Origin: Leptospira johnsonii
GTDB taxonomy: Bacteria; Spirochaetota; Leptospiria; Leptospirales; Leptospiraceae
Reading direction: 5' to 3'
DNA length: 64,000 bases
Assembly (NCBI RefSeq): GCF_003112675.1
Contig: NZ_BFAY01000011.1
Span: 992,001 to 1,056,000 of the forward strand
Shown here: one piece after another, positions 19,290-28,571 of the stretch
Layout: every line of letters begins with the position of its first letter
Numbering within the stretch: the stretch's first letter is position 1
Program-made: the position numbers and the translations under genes
Notes under the pieces: model-generated
Seen by the model: the letters and a program-made list of their open reading frames with translations, nothing else
What the model was told of the DNA's origin: nothing
Database searches by the model: none

Positions 19290-19556
19290 TTATAGAGAGA
19301 AGGCGGCTTTAATCGCTTTTTTGAGGTTTTTTTGGATAGAAGCGGAAGGTTTTTTTTCTGAAAAACATCTATCCATATACTCCTGAACATAAGCTTCTCC
19401 GAATTTTTTAAGAGCCTGGCTGGAAGCTTTGAGTAGAATTAAAGTCTTTTCGCAATCTTCGTCCTTATTGTGTAGACTCTTTTCGAGCGCATCCAACTGG
19501 CCTTTGATCCTATGCAGTCTATGAGTTAGTTGTTTTCTTATTTCATCTAATTCCAT
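19290..19556 (-). CDS. CsoR/CstR-family transcriptional repressor (DUF156)
   Basis: 88-residue all-helical tetrameric repressor of the CsoR/RcnR/FrmR/CstR family. It shows HRLHRIKGQLDALEKSL and C-x28-C spacing: Cys35 and Cys64 line up with Cys36 and Cys65 of Cu(I)-CsoR. The middle ligand His61 is replaced by Tyr60 (QEYMDRC). Loss of that His is typical of CstR-like persulfide sensors, so Cu(I) sensing is unlikely; this is inference from the fingerprint. Its start codon is 5 bp from a third copy of the operator, suggesting autoregulation. It is read in the same direction as the efflux operon, 145 bp upstream of the DUF2892 start. Confidence 0.87.
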   Translation of the reverse strand: MELDEIRKQLTHRLHRIKGQLDALEKSLHNKDEDCEKTLILLKASSQALKKFGEAYVQEYMDRCFSEKKPSASIQKNLKKAIKAAFSL

Positions 19557-19561
19557 ACCGT

Positions 19562-19577
19562 ATACCCTGTATGGTAT
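19562..19577. promoter_or_regulatory. CsoR/CstR-type operator 3 (autoregulatory)
   Basis: ATACCCTGTATGGTAT, again ATACC-N6-GGTAT, lies just before the repressor ATG. A TTGACA hexamer on the minus strand lies upstream of it, consistent with a repressor bound over the core promoter. Confidence 0.75.
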
Positions 19578-19679
19578 GCATGAGTGTCAAGGATTTTCCT
19601 AAAACTCTATATCTAATTCACACTTCTTCCAATAAAAAAGAATGGATTATACGTTCTATGATTGGATCTTTTATTTGAG

Positions 19680-20396
19680 ATGAAATCCGTTTTTAGTCTT
19701 TGTTCTATACTCTTAATTTCCTGTGTAGGTTCGGCCCAAAGAATGCAAAAGGTTTATACGGATCATCCTGACATAAACAAGGCATGCCTGCAGTTCCTTT
19801 CTTCTGAAAAATCCGATCCAGGCGGAAATGAAAGAATCATGCTAGATACTCTCTATAAAATATCTGAACAAGATATCCGGGAAAACTATCTTACCGGCCA
19901 AATCGTATATGTTCCGGAAGCTGGAGAAGGAAAGCATTTCCATCTAACTAAAGATGGAAAACTCGAATATTATAGGATCAAATACGAGACTCTGAGCGCG
20001 AAAGAAGGAACGGAATTTTTTTGCGCAGAAAGATACCGTTTGGACTTGGAAAAAAAATTTCAGGCAACTTCTGCAAAGCTGAAAACGAACCCATTGGATC
20101 TGAAAGCAAGGCAAGAGCTCGAAACAAATTTAGACTCTTATCTGAAATTTGCAAACTCAGTACATGGCAAGTCTCAAATTGTAAGAAACTTTCTATTCTT
20201 CTCTCTTGGAAAATATATGAAAGGAGACCAAGGTATCCCTGTCTCTCCATGTGAATTTACTCAAAAAATATTGAATCCAATTACGATCGCAACTTCCGGA
20301 TTAACAGATGCGGATTCTAAACTAGCTTGGGCTGCCAATATCCAAATTTTTACGGCTTACGAATTGGGATTTACTATGGCAGGGTACTGCAAGTAA
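19680..20396 (+). CDS. Hypothetical lipoprotein
   Basis: 238 residues from the ATG at 19680. An in-frame TTG at 19662 is less likely. A short signal peptide ends at lipobox LLISC (Cys about 15). The rest is soluble and helical with several Cys (KACLQF, FFCAERY, SPCEFT, GYCK) that could form disulfides. No domain recognised. Probably a single gene between the repressor and the acyl-CoA ligase. Confidence 0.6.
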   Translation: MKSVFSLCSILLISCVGSAQRMQKVYTDHPDINKACLQFLSSEKSDPGGNERIMLDTLYKISEQDIRENYLTGQIVYVPEAGEGKHFHLTKDGKLEYYRIKYETLSAKEGTEFFCAERYRLDLEKKFQATSAKLKTNPLDLKARQELETNLDSYLKFANSVHGKSQIVRNFLFFSLGKYMKGDQGIPVSPCEFTQKILNPITIATSGLTDADSKLAWAANIQIFTAYELGFTMAGYCK

Positions 20397-20552
20397 TCGC
20401 CCGACTAACTTAGTTTATCTGTTTGAGAAATGCGATATAGAAGTTCATAGATCGGTAGTACGAATTGTTTTATCTCGAACGCCTCTGATTCTTCTTGACC
20501 TCACAGAATTCGGTGCAATAATCTTTGCCCGACATTTCATGCGGAGAAGTTT

Positions 20553-22166
20553 ATGCGTTCCACAATGATGGACTATCCATTGGTTTTACCTTCCATTCTA
20601 AAAAGAGCGAAAGAGGTTCACCCTCATAAAGAAATCGTAACTAAGTGGCATGATAATTCCATCCAGAGACTGACCTACGGAGAATTTTACAAAAGAACGA
20701 TCCGTTTGATGAGTGCATTACGAAAAGCAGGCGTGAAACCTGGAGAAGCAATCGCCACATTTTGTTTAAATCATTCCGTTCACTTGGAATTATATTTTGC
20801 GATCCCTAGTATTCGAGCAGTTCATCACACGATCAATATTAGATTATTTCCAGAACAGCTTACATATATCATCAACGAGGCTAAGGACAAATTTATCTTC
20901 GTAGATAAATCTTTAGCTTCCGCGATCGAAAAGAATCTGAGCCAGATTCATGATGTACAAAAGTTTATTATCATAGACGATAAAGAGAATATTCCCTTTC
21001 CGAATCTTCCTAATTCAATCTCCTACGAAGACTTTTTGAAAACAGGAGACGATGTAGAAAATTTCGAAGCAATAGACGAGTTCGAGGCTGCTGGCATCTG
21101 TTATACTTCCGGAACAACTGGAAATCCTAAAGGAGTAGTTTATTCTCACAGATCTACTTATTTACATTCCATGTCTATATGTATGGGAGATGCATTATGT
21201 ATAAAGGAATCTGAAACTGTTCTTCCTGTAGTTCCAATGTTCCATGTAAATTCTTGGGGAATACCTTTCGCCTCTGTAATGACCGGATGCAAGTTAGTCT
21301 TTCCTGGCAAACATCTTTTGGGAGCAGCACTCGCGGAATTATTGGAATCGGAAGAAGTCACATTAACTGCAGGAGTACCTACGGTTTGGAATGTACTCTA
21401 CCAGCACTTAAAGAAAACGAAATATAACCTCAAACTTCATACTATGGTGGTAGGCGGTTCTGCCGCCCCCCGAGGCCTGATCGAGGGTTTCGAAAAAGAT
21501 TTTGGGATCTCTATTCTTCATGCTTGGGGAATGACCGAAACTTCCCCCGTTGGAACCGTTTCTCATCTTCGCGGTTTTATGAAAAATTTCGATGATAATA
21601 AAAGATATTCTTATAGAGCCAAACAAGGCGTACCTGTTCCAGGTGTAGAGATTCGGGCAATCGACGATAACGGTAAAGATGTTCCTAAAGATGGAAAAAC
21701 TCCAGGTGAACTTTTAGTACGCGGGCCTTGGATTGCTGCTTCTTATAAAAGTGGAGAAGCACCCGAATCTTTTACCTCCGATGGGTGGTTCCGTACTGGA
21801 GACGTAGTCGTTCTAGATGAATTCGGTTACATGCAGATCACAGATCGCAAAAAGGATCTGATCAAGACCAGAGGAGAATGGATCTCTTCCGTTGATATGG
21901 AAAATCTAGTCATGGCAGATCCGGATGTTTTAGAAGCTGCAGTTATCGGAAGAAAAGATCCTGTCAGAGACGAGGCTCCGGTTGTCTTTGTGGTCCCTGT
22001 AGATGGTAAAGAAGTGGATCCAAAAGGAATCCATGATCGACTTAAAGAACATTTTGCACACTGGCAATTACCGAAGTTAGATGATATTCGGTCGGTTTCT
22101 GCGATCCCAAAAACAAGTGTGGGTAAGTTCGATAAGAAAATTCTAAGAAAACAATTAGAAGAATAG
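20553..22166 (+). CDS. Fatty-acid--CoA ligase (AMP-binding family)
   Basis: 537-residue ANL-superfamily enzyme that activates a carboxylic acid to its acyl-AMP and then acyl-CoA. Motifs: P-loop [54 protein letters not shown], and a C-terminal catalytic Lys in [10 protein letters not shown]. It resembles the medium/long-chain FadD-like enzymes found singly in many genomes; chain length cannot be told. GGAG stands before the ATG. A Bcr/CflA-type MFS gene follows after 31 bp. Confidence 0.9.
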   Translation: MRSTMMDYPLVLPSILKRAKEVHPHKEIVTKWHDNSIQRLTYGEFYKRTIRLMSALRKAGVKPGEAIATFCLNHSVHLELYFAIPSIRAVHHTINIRLFPEQLTYIINEAKDKFIFVDKSLASAIEKNLSQIHDVQKFIIIDDKENIPFPNLPNSISYEDFLKTGDDVENFEAIDEFEAAGICYTSGTTGNPKGVVYSHRSTYLHSMSICMGDALCIKESETVLPVVPMFHVNSWGIPFASVMTGCKLVFPGKHLLGAALAELLESEEVTLTAGVPTVWNVLYQHLKKTKYNLKLHTMVVGGSAAPRGLIEGFEKDFGISILHAWGMTETSPVGTVSHLRGFMKNFDDNKRYSYRAKQGVPVPGVEIRAIDDNGKDVPKDGKTPGELLVRGPWIAASYKSGEAPESFTSDGWFRTGDVVVLDEFGYMQITDRKKDLIKTRGEWISSVDMENLVMADPDVLEAAVIGRKDPVRDEAPVVFVVPVDGKEVDPKGIHDRLKEHFAHWQLPKLDDIRSVSAIPKTSVGKFDKKILRKQLEE

Positions 22167-22197
22167 ACCTCTAGTATTCGCATCCAATTTTAGGAGA

Positions 22198-23391
22198 GTG
22201 AGCAAATCTAACGGCACTTTAATCCTAATACTTGGGGCATTAACTGCAATTGCACCTTTTTCGATCGATATGTACCTTCCAGGTATGAATGATATCGCAA
22301 AGGATCTTGGGGCTCCAATCTCAGATGTGCAACTAACGTTAACTAGTTTCTTTTTCGGAATTTCTTTCGGACAATTATTTTACGGGCCGATCGTAGATCG
22401 TTTTGGCCGTAAAGTTCCTTTGCTTGTAGGTCTGGCTTTATATATCATAAGTTCATTGGCCTGTGGATTTTCGAATTCTGTGAATGCATTAATATTTTTC
22501 CGATTTCTTCAATCTTTAGGTGCGTGTGCAGGAATGGTGATCCCAAGGGCAGTCGTTAGGGACGTGTTCTCTCCTCATGAAGGAGCCAAAGTTTTTTCTC
22601 AGATCATTTTAGTGATGGGGATTGCTCCGATATTGGCACCCACTGTGGGGGGACTTCTTCTTCAATTTGCTAGTTGGAACTGGATCTTTTTTACTCTGAC
22701 TGGAATCTCTTCTTTAATGCTCTTTGGTTCAGTATTGACCTTCCAAGACAGCAAAGGAGGAGATTCTTCTATTTCTCTTAAGATAGCTCCAGTGATCAGA
22801 GAATATATCGAAGTATTTTCCGATCCGATCTTTAAAACCTACGTACTTAGTTCCGGATTTTCCGCTGCCGTGATGTTTGCGTATATAGCTGGTTCTCCAT
22901 TTGTGTTTATGGTTTTGAACGGCTTGTCCCAAACCGAGTACAGTTATCTTTTTGGATTTAACGCTTTCGGTTTGATCCTTTCTAGTCAGATCAATCGACT
23001 CCTTCTCAAAAAATTCGAAGCAGCCATCATCGTGAAATACGTTGGCTACTCTTATCTGATACTCTGTTCTTTGCTCGTGATTTTTGAGATCCTGGGTTTA
23101 GGATTTGTTCCTATGCTTATTTTGATCTTTTTCTTGGTAAGTGCATTCGGACTTATCGTTCCAAACGCTTCTGCTCTTGCAATGGCACCCTTCTCTAAGA
23201 ATGCAGGAAGTGCATCCGCTTTAATGGGTGCTTTACAGATGGTATTCGGTGCAGTTTCTACGGCGGCAGTCAGCATCCTTCACGACGGAAGTGCTTATCC
23301 AATGATCACAGTGATGTCCATGTCAGGTGTTATGTCTTTGACTTGTCTATTCTTCTTAGGAAAAACTCACAACAGAATTAAGGAATCTTAA
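22198..23391 (+). CDS. MFS drug transporter, Bcr/CflA type
   Basis: 397 residues with about 12 transmembrane helices. The first helix ends APFSIDMYLPGMNDIA, a Bcr/CflA signature. The MFS A-motif reads GPIVDRFGRKVPLL and motif C lies near LVMGIAPILAPTVGG. It is a probable proton-driven exporter of drugs or metabolites. The GTG start lies one base after AGGAGA, unusually close, and no other in-frame start fits before helix 1. Ends at a terminator hairpin. Confidence 0.88.
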   Translation: MSKSNGTLILILGALTAIAPFSIDMYLPGMNDIAKDLGAPISDVQLTLTSFFFGISFGQLFYGPIVDRFGRKVPLLVGLALYIISSLACGFSNSVNALIFFRFLQSLGACAGMVIPRAVVRDVFSPHEGAKVFSQIILVMGIAPILAPTVGGLLLQFASWNWIFFTLTGISSLMLFGSVLTFQDSKGGDSSISLKIAPVIREYIEVFSDPIFKTYVLSSGFSAAVMFAYIAGSPFVFMVLNGLSQTEYSYLFGFNAFGLILSSQINRLLLKKFEAAIIVKYVGYSYLILCSLLVIFEILGLGFVPMLILIFFLVSAFGLIVPNASALAMAPFSKNAGSASALMGALQMVFGAVSTAAVSILHDGSAYPMITVMSMSGVMSLTCLFFLGKTHNRIKES

Positions 23392-23427
23392 TATTCTTAC
23401 CTGATAGATTTAAGAGAATGAAGGAAG

Positions 23428-23445
23428 GACCCGAAAATTCGGGTC
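23428..23445 (+). terminator. Stem-loop after the MFS gene
   Basis: Perfect GACCCGAA/TTCGGGTC stem with a two-base AA centre, 37 bases past the stop. The T-rich tract comes only after a 15-base gap, so termination strength is uncertain. Confidence 0.6.
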
Positions 23446-23476
23446 TTATCCAATGTACTGTTTTTTATTTAATTGC

Positions 23477-23828
23477 GGGTATATCTTAGCTCGCTAAGCA
23501 GCACCACTTTTGGGGAATGTGGCTCTAGCAAACTATCCGCATAAGAATCCAACAACTTTCCTAATCTATTTATTTGAGGAAAGTCCCGCCCGGAAATCAG
23601 GGAGTTTGGAACTTGGTCCAAGACCTCAGTATTGGGTCGGGTATTCAAGGCTGCCCTCCGAATTAAGATAAGGCGAAGAATTGAACCTTCTCCGAACTAT
23701 GTCAAGCCTATTGGACATAATTCGGGAAGATTTTGGAAACTGCGTAAATCCCTCTGTTTAGGCAATTCTAAGCGAAGAAGGACGACAGGCCCTTTACGAT
23801 TGAGGCCTACTCCTCGGAGCTAATGCCC
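23477..23828 (+). ncRNA. rnpB: Candidate RNase P RNA
   Basis: A 415-bp gap without a credible gene holds a structured region of about 350 bases. It contains GAGGAAAGTCC (23576-23586), the universal 5' core motif of bacterial RNase P RNA, and ACGACAG near 23782, resembling the conserved 3' core. The ends pair: TTAGCTC (23486-23492) with GAGCTAA (23817-23823), and GGGTA (23477-23481) with TGCCC (23824-23828), as a P1 helix would. Other conserved blocks (AGAGC-type and CAGAA) are not clear, so the call is tentative. The 3' end overlaps the lpxD stop on the opposite strand by about 22 bases. Confidence 0.5.
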
Positions 23829-24859
23829 AATTTTGATTCGATAGCTTTTATTCTTCTGGCCCATTTTTGGAAATTAACCACGTTTTTGATATTCACTCTT
23901 AGTTTTTGGAATTCAGGAAAAGTCAGTCCGTAATCCCAACCCACATAAATATCCGGTTTGGAAAGAGTGTTTCTGACAGAAGTCCCTCCACCCACGATAG
24001 TTCCGCTTGCGATGCTAAGGTGATCTGCAATACCACATCCACCGCCGATGGTACAATTATCTCCTATCGTAGTGGAACCTGCAACACCTGTATAACCAGC
24101 AATTACTACATTTTTTCCTAATACACAATTATGGCCAATATGCACAAGGTTATCGAATTTACACCCGTCGCCTATGATAGTATTTTCCAAACCACCTCTG
24201 TCAATCGCGCTATTGGAACCCATTTCCACATCGTCTCCCACGATCACTGTTCCAACCTGAGGGATCTTGTTGTGTTTACCGTTTGCAAATACGAATCTAA
24301 ATCCGTCTCCACCTATGGTACAATTTCCGAAAGATCTGAATCTTTTTCCAATGATGACTCCGTGGTGGATCACGTTATTCGGTCCTACATGAGAACCTTC
24401 TCCGATTTTTGCTCCTCTTCCGATACGGACTCCATCTTCTAAGACAGAGTTATCTCCAATCTCGGCATCTTCTCCTACGGATGCAAAATTTCCTATATAA
24501 CAATTTTTACCGATCTTTGCTTTAGGATGAACGAATGCATTCGGTTCTACTTTGTTTTCAAAGACATGAGGAGGATAGATCAGATCCAAAACCTGAGCAA
24601 GGATCAGATCCGGTTTATCTACAACCAAACAAGGTACTTCTAATTCTTTTGCGAACTCGGAAGTAGTCAGTACGATACTAGAGGCGGTCTTCTTTGCATC
24701 GTTTAACATTTTCTTATTTGCGAGAAAACTAATGCTGTTCGTAACTCCCGGGTTTACCGGAGAAACAGATTCCACCTGAACTTTTTTGGGGTCCGCGCAA
24801 TTTTCTATTTTTGCTCCGGAAATTTTGGAAGCCAGTTCTTCCAAGGTATATCTAGCCAT
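23807..24859 (-). CDS. lpxD: UDP-3-O-acyl-glucosamine N-acyltransferase LpxD
   Basis: Left-handed beta-helix acyltransferase of lipid A synthesis, 350 residues from the ATG at 24859 (AGAGGG precedes it). A TTG at 24895 would add 12 residues. The N-terminal domain SVSPVNPGVTNSISFLAN is followed by about ten hexapeptide turns (IGKNCYIGNFASVGEDAEIG onward), the catalytic-His segment VHIGHNCVLG and a C-terminal helical tail. It adds the N-linked acyl chain. No other lpx gene is adjacent. The 3' end overlaps the candidate RNase P RNA. Confidence 0.95.
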   Translation of the reverse strand: MARYTLEELASKISGAKIENCADPKKVQVESVSPVNPGVTNSISFLANKKMLNDAKKTASSIVLTTSEFAKELEVPCLVVDKPDLILAQVLDLIYPPHVFENKVEPNAFVHPKAKIGKNCYIGNFASVGEDAEIGDNSVLEDGVRIGRGAKIGEGSHVGPNNVIHHGVIIGKRFRSFGNCTIGGDGFRFVFANGKHNKIPQVGTVIVGDDVEMGSNSAIDRGGLENTIIGDGCKFDNLVHIGHNCVLGKNVVIAGYTGVAGSTTIGDNCTIGGGCGIADHLSIASGTIVGGGTSVRNTLSKPDIYVGWDYGLTFPEFQKLRVNIKNVVNFQKWARRIKAIESKLGISSEE

Positions 24860-25116
24860 TAAGACCCTCTTTTCTAGACTTTTAGTATCTGCCAACGTAT
24901 CCGTGGATCGAATTCGGATCTATCCCAAATTTCAGGATGAATTACTCGCATAGGCCGATGAATATCTAAGACTAGGACTTATCTAAGGATTAGAGATAAA
25001 GAAGACATAATAAGGAAGAATCACCCTTCTTCCTTTATAAATATCCCGTTTGACGAATTAGCTTCCGAAAAAATTCTGTAATACATTAGAAATCGACATC
25101 AGGATCCAGCCCGCCC

Positions 25117-26049
25117 ATGAAGCCCGTTAGAGAGCCGCAAATCAATATATTCAAAAAGTCAAACCCGCTGAAAGCAAAGGTTATAAGCAATGTTTGTCTT
25201 ACACCAGAGCCTGGAAAAGGTAAAAGACCTAAAAAAGAAGGCGAGTCCTTAATTCATAGAATCACTCTAGCCATCGATCATAGTCAGTATCCTTATTTGA
25301 TCGGACAATCCGGTGGAATCATTCCTCCAGGAGAAGATCCTGAAAAAAAAGCAAAGGGACTCGCAGACGCGGCTTATACAGTACGTTTGTATTCCATCGC
25401 TTCTCCTAGTTACTCTTTCGGAATGAAAGAAGATACGATCGAATTCATTATCAAAAGGGATAATGTTTACGATGCGGACGGAAACGTTCAGTTCAAAGGA
25501 GTTTGCTCCAACTATGTTTGCGATCTGAAGGAAGGCGACGAAGTAGTAATGACCGGACCTTCCGGAAAAAAATTCCTTCTTCCGAATACCGACTTTTCCG
25601 GAGACATCATGTTCCTAGCAACTGGAACAGGTATCGCTCCTTTCGTCGGAATGAGCGAAGAACTTCTCGAACATAAACTTATCAACTTCACAGGTAATGT
25701 CACTCTGGTATACGGAGCGCCTTATTCCGATGAGTTAGTCTTGATGGATTATCTAAAAGGATTAGAGCAGAAGTTCCCTAATTTCAAATTAGTTACCGCT
25801 ATCTCCAGAGAGGAAAATAATCCTTTCGACGGCGGAAGAATGTATATCTCTCACAGAGTTAGAATGTTAGAAGCGGAAGTGAAAAAAGTTCTCTCTTCAG
25901 GAGGACGTTTCTATATCTGCGGAGGTCCGAAAGGAATGGAAAAAGGGGTGATCGAAGAGATCCAAAAGATCGACGGAAACTCCGGAACTTACGAAGAATA
26001 TAAACATCATCTGGAAGGCGCCCACCAACTGTTCGTGGAAACCTACTGA
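25117..26049 (+). CDS. Ferredoxin-NADP+ reductase, plastidic type
   Basis: 310-residue FAD enzyme exchanging electrons between ferredoxin/flavodoxin and NADP(H). FAD motif RLYSIASP, flavin-contacting [14 protein letters not shown] motifs [12 protein letters not shown] and [10 protein letters not shown], and a C-terminal Tyr (VETY) that stacks on the flavin. The layout matches plant-type FNR, a class known from Leptospira. Monocistronic, with its own intrinsic terminator. Confidence 0.93.
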   Translation: MKPVREPQINIFKKSNPLKAKVISNVCLTPEPGKGKRPKKEGESLIHRITLAIDHSQYPYLIGQSGGIIPPGEDPEKKAKGLADAAYTVRLYSIASPSYSFGMKEDTIEFIIKRDNVYDADGNVQFKGVCSNYVCDLKEGDEVVMTGPSGKKFLLPNTDFSGDIMFLATGTGIAPFVGMSEELLEHKLINFTGNVTLVYGAPYSDELVLMDYLKGLEQKFPNFKLVTAISREENNPFDGGRMYISHRVRMLEAEVKKVLSSGGRFYICGGPKGMEKGVIEEIQKIDGNSGTYEEYKHHLEGAHQLFVETY

Positions 26050-26075
26050 TCGATTTTCTAAATTTTTTCTAAGTA

Positions 26076-26100
26076 AAAGGCTCCCACGGGAGCCTTTTTT
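26076..26100 (+). terminator. Intrinsic terminator after FNR
   Basis: GGCTCC/GGAGCC stem (26079-26084 with 26089-26094) and a six-base T-run, 27 bases past the stop. Confidence 0.9.
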
Positions 26101-26165
26101 ATTTGGAAAACGACTGGAAATCCAAAACCGGGAATTTAGTCTTTTGCCGTCAGGAAGGGAAAACT

Positions 26166-26378
26166 ATGAGTGTAGTCCGAGATATCGATAAAGGCAAAGG
26201 CGAGATCATCCGAGTTGAAATTTCAGAATTTAAAGGAAATAAATATCTGAACCTAAGAGTTTGGTACACAGACAGCGAAGGTGAATACAAACCTACCCAA
26301 AAAGGTATCGCGATCCCGGTTGGATTATACTCCGAAGTAAAGGACGCAATATTAGCGGCGGAAAGCTTATTAAGCTAA
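26166..26378 (+). CDS. PC4/p15-like ssDNA-binding protein
   Basis: 70-residue protein with the PC4 (YdbC-like) beta-sheet plus helix fold: [21 protein letters not shown], then a C-terminal helix. Family members bind single-stranded DNA or melted promoters. I chose the ATG at 26166 because GGAAGGG precedes it. The extension back to TTG 26103 starts at the foot of the upstream terminator. It ends 4 bases into the convergent VWA-STAS gene. Confidence 0.8.
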   Translation: MSVVRDIDKGKGEIIRVEISEFKGNKYLNLRVWYTDSEGEYKPTQKGIAIPVGLYSEVKDAILAAESLLS

Positions 26379-27979
26379 ACCGCCTTACTTTCTATCCAGG
26401 CCTTCAATAAACTTTGAGCCTCTTCTTCCGTTTCGGAAGCGCGGATATGGGATTCCAATCGAGTGATCGAGAATACTTTTTTTACGGAAGATCTTAGATT
26501 ACTTACGATCAATTCTCCGCCTCTTTTTCTGAGCCAACCTGCGACCTGTATCAACATACCGATCGCGGAAGAATCTATATAAGAAGATTTGGCCAGATTG
26601 AATACGATGTATCTGTAACCTTCTTTCATCTTTTCTTGAATGGCGGTTTTGATCTCAGGACATCTATAAAGATCTATATCTTCATTCGTACGATATGCAA
26701 AGATCTGATCGTGGTATTCCACTCCATCGTCCGGAAAGTTTTCCATAGCTCCGTACTGAAGCTCGGAAGCGGATGCCACCAAATGTTTCGCAGCAGTAGG
26801 AGAATTTTCCAAGATCCTATTTTTTAAAGAACTTACTCTAAAGCCGAGAGTTTGCAGAACTTCAGGAGCTAATTCTTCCTTTTCGTTAATATCTTTGATC
26901 AGATCGTTTAAGAGTGCGATGGACTCGTCTGTATAACCTTCTTTCAGAAGTGTTCCGGCCTTTCTCAAACCCTTTCCGGTTTTGGCGATAGTAGCTTCTA
27001 CCACTACGTCCGCGTCTTCCTTGGCAGAGTCGTCATTCCAATCCAAGGGAATATCTATCGTTTTTTGTTCGAGTTTAGCACCATCTGTCAACTCGTAATA
27101 ACTTGCAGAAATATTAATATTCGGAGGAGTATCTTTTTTGGTTGGACGAAGTTGGACTACTAGGCTTTTTACATCATCGGCTCTCATGTCTCCGACTTCC
27201 AACACTAATGTCTTGGTACGTCCTGTCTCTTCAGGATCAGGTTCTTGGTAAGAAGAAACTTCTGAAACTAGATCCAAATAATCGATTCCTTTCGGAAAAT
27301 CTATTTTCAGTTCTATAGATTGAGCGTATAAGGTCCCTATATCTCCAAACTCTTTGAAAAATATATCGCCGGTCTCTTCTGGAGTTTCCACATAGTAGAA
27401 ATTTCCTCCTCCAGATTCTGCTATCTCTTTTAAAAGTATTTCGTTAAAGTCGTTACCGAAACCGATAACAGTTGTGCTGATCCCTTTTTTATATGCATCA
27501 GCTGCAATTTGGATCAACTGCACTGGATCCTTAATACCTAATGTTGGATTTCCATCGGTAAGGAGTATAACCCTTTTATAACCGTCTGCGATCGGATGTA
27601 ATTCCAATGTCCTAAGCACATGAAGCCATCCACCACTTAGATTGGTAGAAGTACCCACCTGAATAGAATTCAATCTATGAATGACTGAATTTTTTTCGGC
27701 CAGAGGAACTAGAGGCTGGATTACCTGTACGTCTTCTGCATAGGCAACTGCTGTTAAAAAATCACGACGGGTCAACCAATTGACCAAGGAAGAAGAAGCC
27801 TGGATCACAGAATCCATCTTACTTCCTTTCATGGACCAACTTCTGTCCAGGGCCAGGCCTAAAACTAGAGGTTGCCTTTGCGCGGATGCAGGTCCCGTAG
27901 GAGAATTTAAACGTACAAGTAGAGTGTTGGACTTTGCGGAAGAACCGGCCGGTCTCATCAATTTGGCCGAAAGAATCAT
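26375..27979 (-). CDS. VWA-STAS fusion protein
   Basis: 534 residues from the ATG at 27979. A TTG at 28015 would add 12; neither has a strong ribosome site. The N-terminal von Willebrand A domain (about 30-220) has a complete MIDAS: DRSWS (Asp45), GTSTNLSGG and LLTDGNP. A middle beta-rich and helical part follows. The C-terminal 100 residues form a STAS (anti-sigma-factor antagonist) domain with [13 protein letters not shown], including the Ser that partner kinases phosphorylate in SpoIIAA-like proteins. No signal peptide. No kinase or PP2C phosphatase is adjacent. Role inferred: metal-dependent adhesion coupled to partner-switch signalling. Confidence 0.85.
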   Translation of the reverse strand: MILSAKLMRPAGSSAKSNTLLVRLNSPTGPASAQRQPLVLGLALDRSWSMKGSKMDSVIQASSSLVNWLTRRDFLTAVAYAEDVQVIQPLVPLAEKNSVIHRLNSIQVGTSTNLSGGWLHVLRTLELHPIADGYKRVILLTDGNPTLGIKDPVQLIQIAADAYKKGISTTVIGFGNDFNEILLKEIAESGGGNFYYVETPEETGDIFFKEFGDIGTLYAQSIELKIDFPKGIDYLDLVSEVSSYQEPDPEETGRTKTLVLEVGDMRADDVKSLVVQLRPTKKDTPPNINISASYYELTDGAKLEQKTIDIPLDWNDDSAKEDADVVVEATIAKTGKGLRKAGTLLKEGYTDESIALLNDLIKDINEKEELAPEVLQTLGFRVSSLKNRILENSPTAAKHLVASASELQYGAMENFPDDGVEYHDQIFAYRTNEDIDLYRCPEIKTAIQEKMKEGYRYIVFNLAKSSYIDSSAIGMLIQVAGWLRKRGGELIVSNLRSSVKKVFSITRLESHIRASETEEEAQSLLKAWIESKAV

Positions 27980-28052
27980 GCGCTTGAAAAAACCATTTAC
28001 ATACGCTAAGAGCAAGAAGAATTTAAAAGAGAAACGGAAATAGAAACCGAAA

Positions 28053-28511
28053 ATGAGCCAAGAAATTACGGAGCTATTACTTACGGTTTTTTTAGACCGA
28101 TTTGCGGAAATTCGGACTCAAAAATCCGATGAGATCCCGAGTTTCACACAAATTTACAAAAACGGAAATCTTATCTGCGAAGCTTTCAACTCAGTGGAAA
28201 TTTCGGAAGATTCTTCCTTACATAGTGAAGTTCTCGCTATTTCCGAAGCAAAACGGATCTGTAAGGAAAGATATCTCACTGATTGTATCCTCATTACCAC
28301 ACTAGAGCCTTGCTTGATGTGCGGAGGTTCTATTCTTCTTTCTAGAATCCCTAAAGTAGCATATCTGGTCCCTGCAAAATTAGGAGAAGGAATTTCTTCC
28401 CTTCCTTTAGAAACCATTTATAGCAGAAATTTCTTTCCAGAACTCGTACTAATTAAGTCAGAAACGACCACAGAGTTATTCAAAACTTTCTTCAAAGATA
28501 AGAGAAATTAG
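28053..28511 (+). CDS. tadA: tRNA-specific adenosine deaminase-like TadA
   Basis: 152-residue CDA-fold zinc deaminase. The HxE motif is LHSEVLAI and the zinc cysteines are in EPCLMCGGSIL, as in TadA, which makes inosine at position 34 of tRNA-Arg. Its place directly before dnaX-ebfC-recR copies the gene order of many bacteria and supports TadA over a free-nucleotide deaminase. The C-terminus is slightly diverged. Confidence 0.8.
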   Translation: MSQEITELLLTVFLDRFAEIRTQKSDEIPSFTQIYKNGNLICEAFNSVEISEDSSLHSEVLAISEAKRICKERYLTDCILITTLEPCLMCGGSILLSRIPKVAYLVPAKLGEGISSLPLETIYSRNFFPELVLIKSETTTELFKTFFKDKRN

Positions 28512-28571
28512 GCGGACTTTTAGGCTTTTCCTCCTTTCTTGTCTCAGGCTATCTGGTAAAATTACAATCCT

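Noticed and set aside
28512..28571. SRP RNA between tadA and dnaX, as in Bacillus
   Set aside because: Only 60 bp are available and no SRP RNA hairpin motif is visible.
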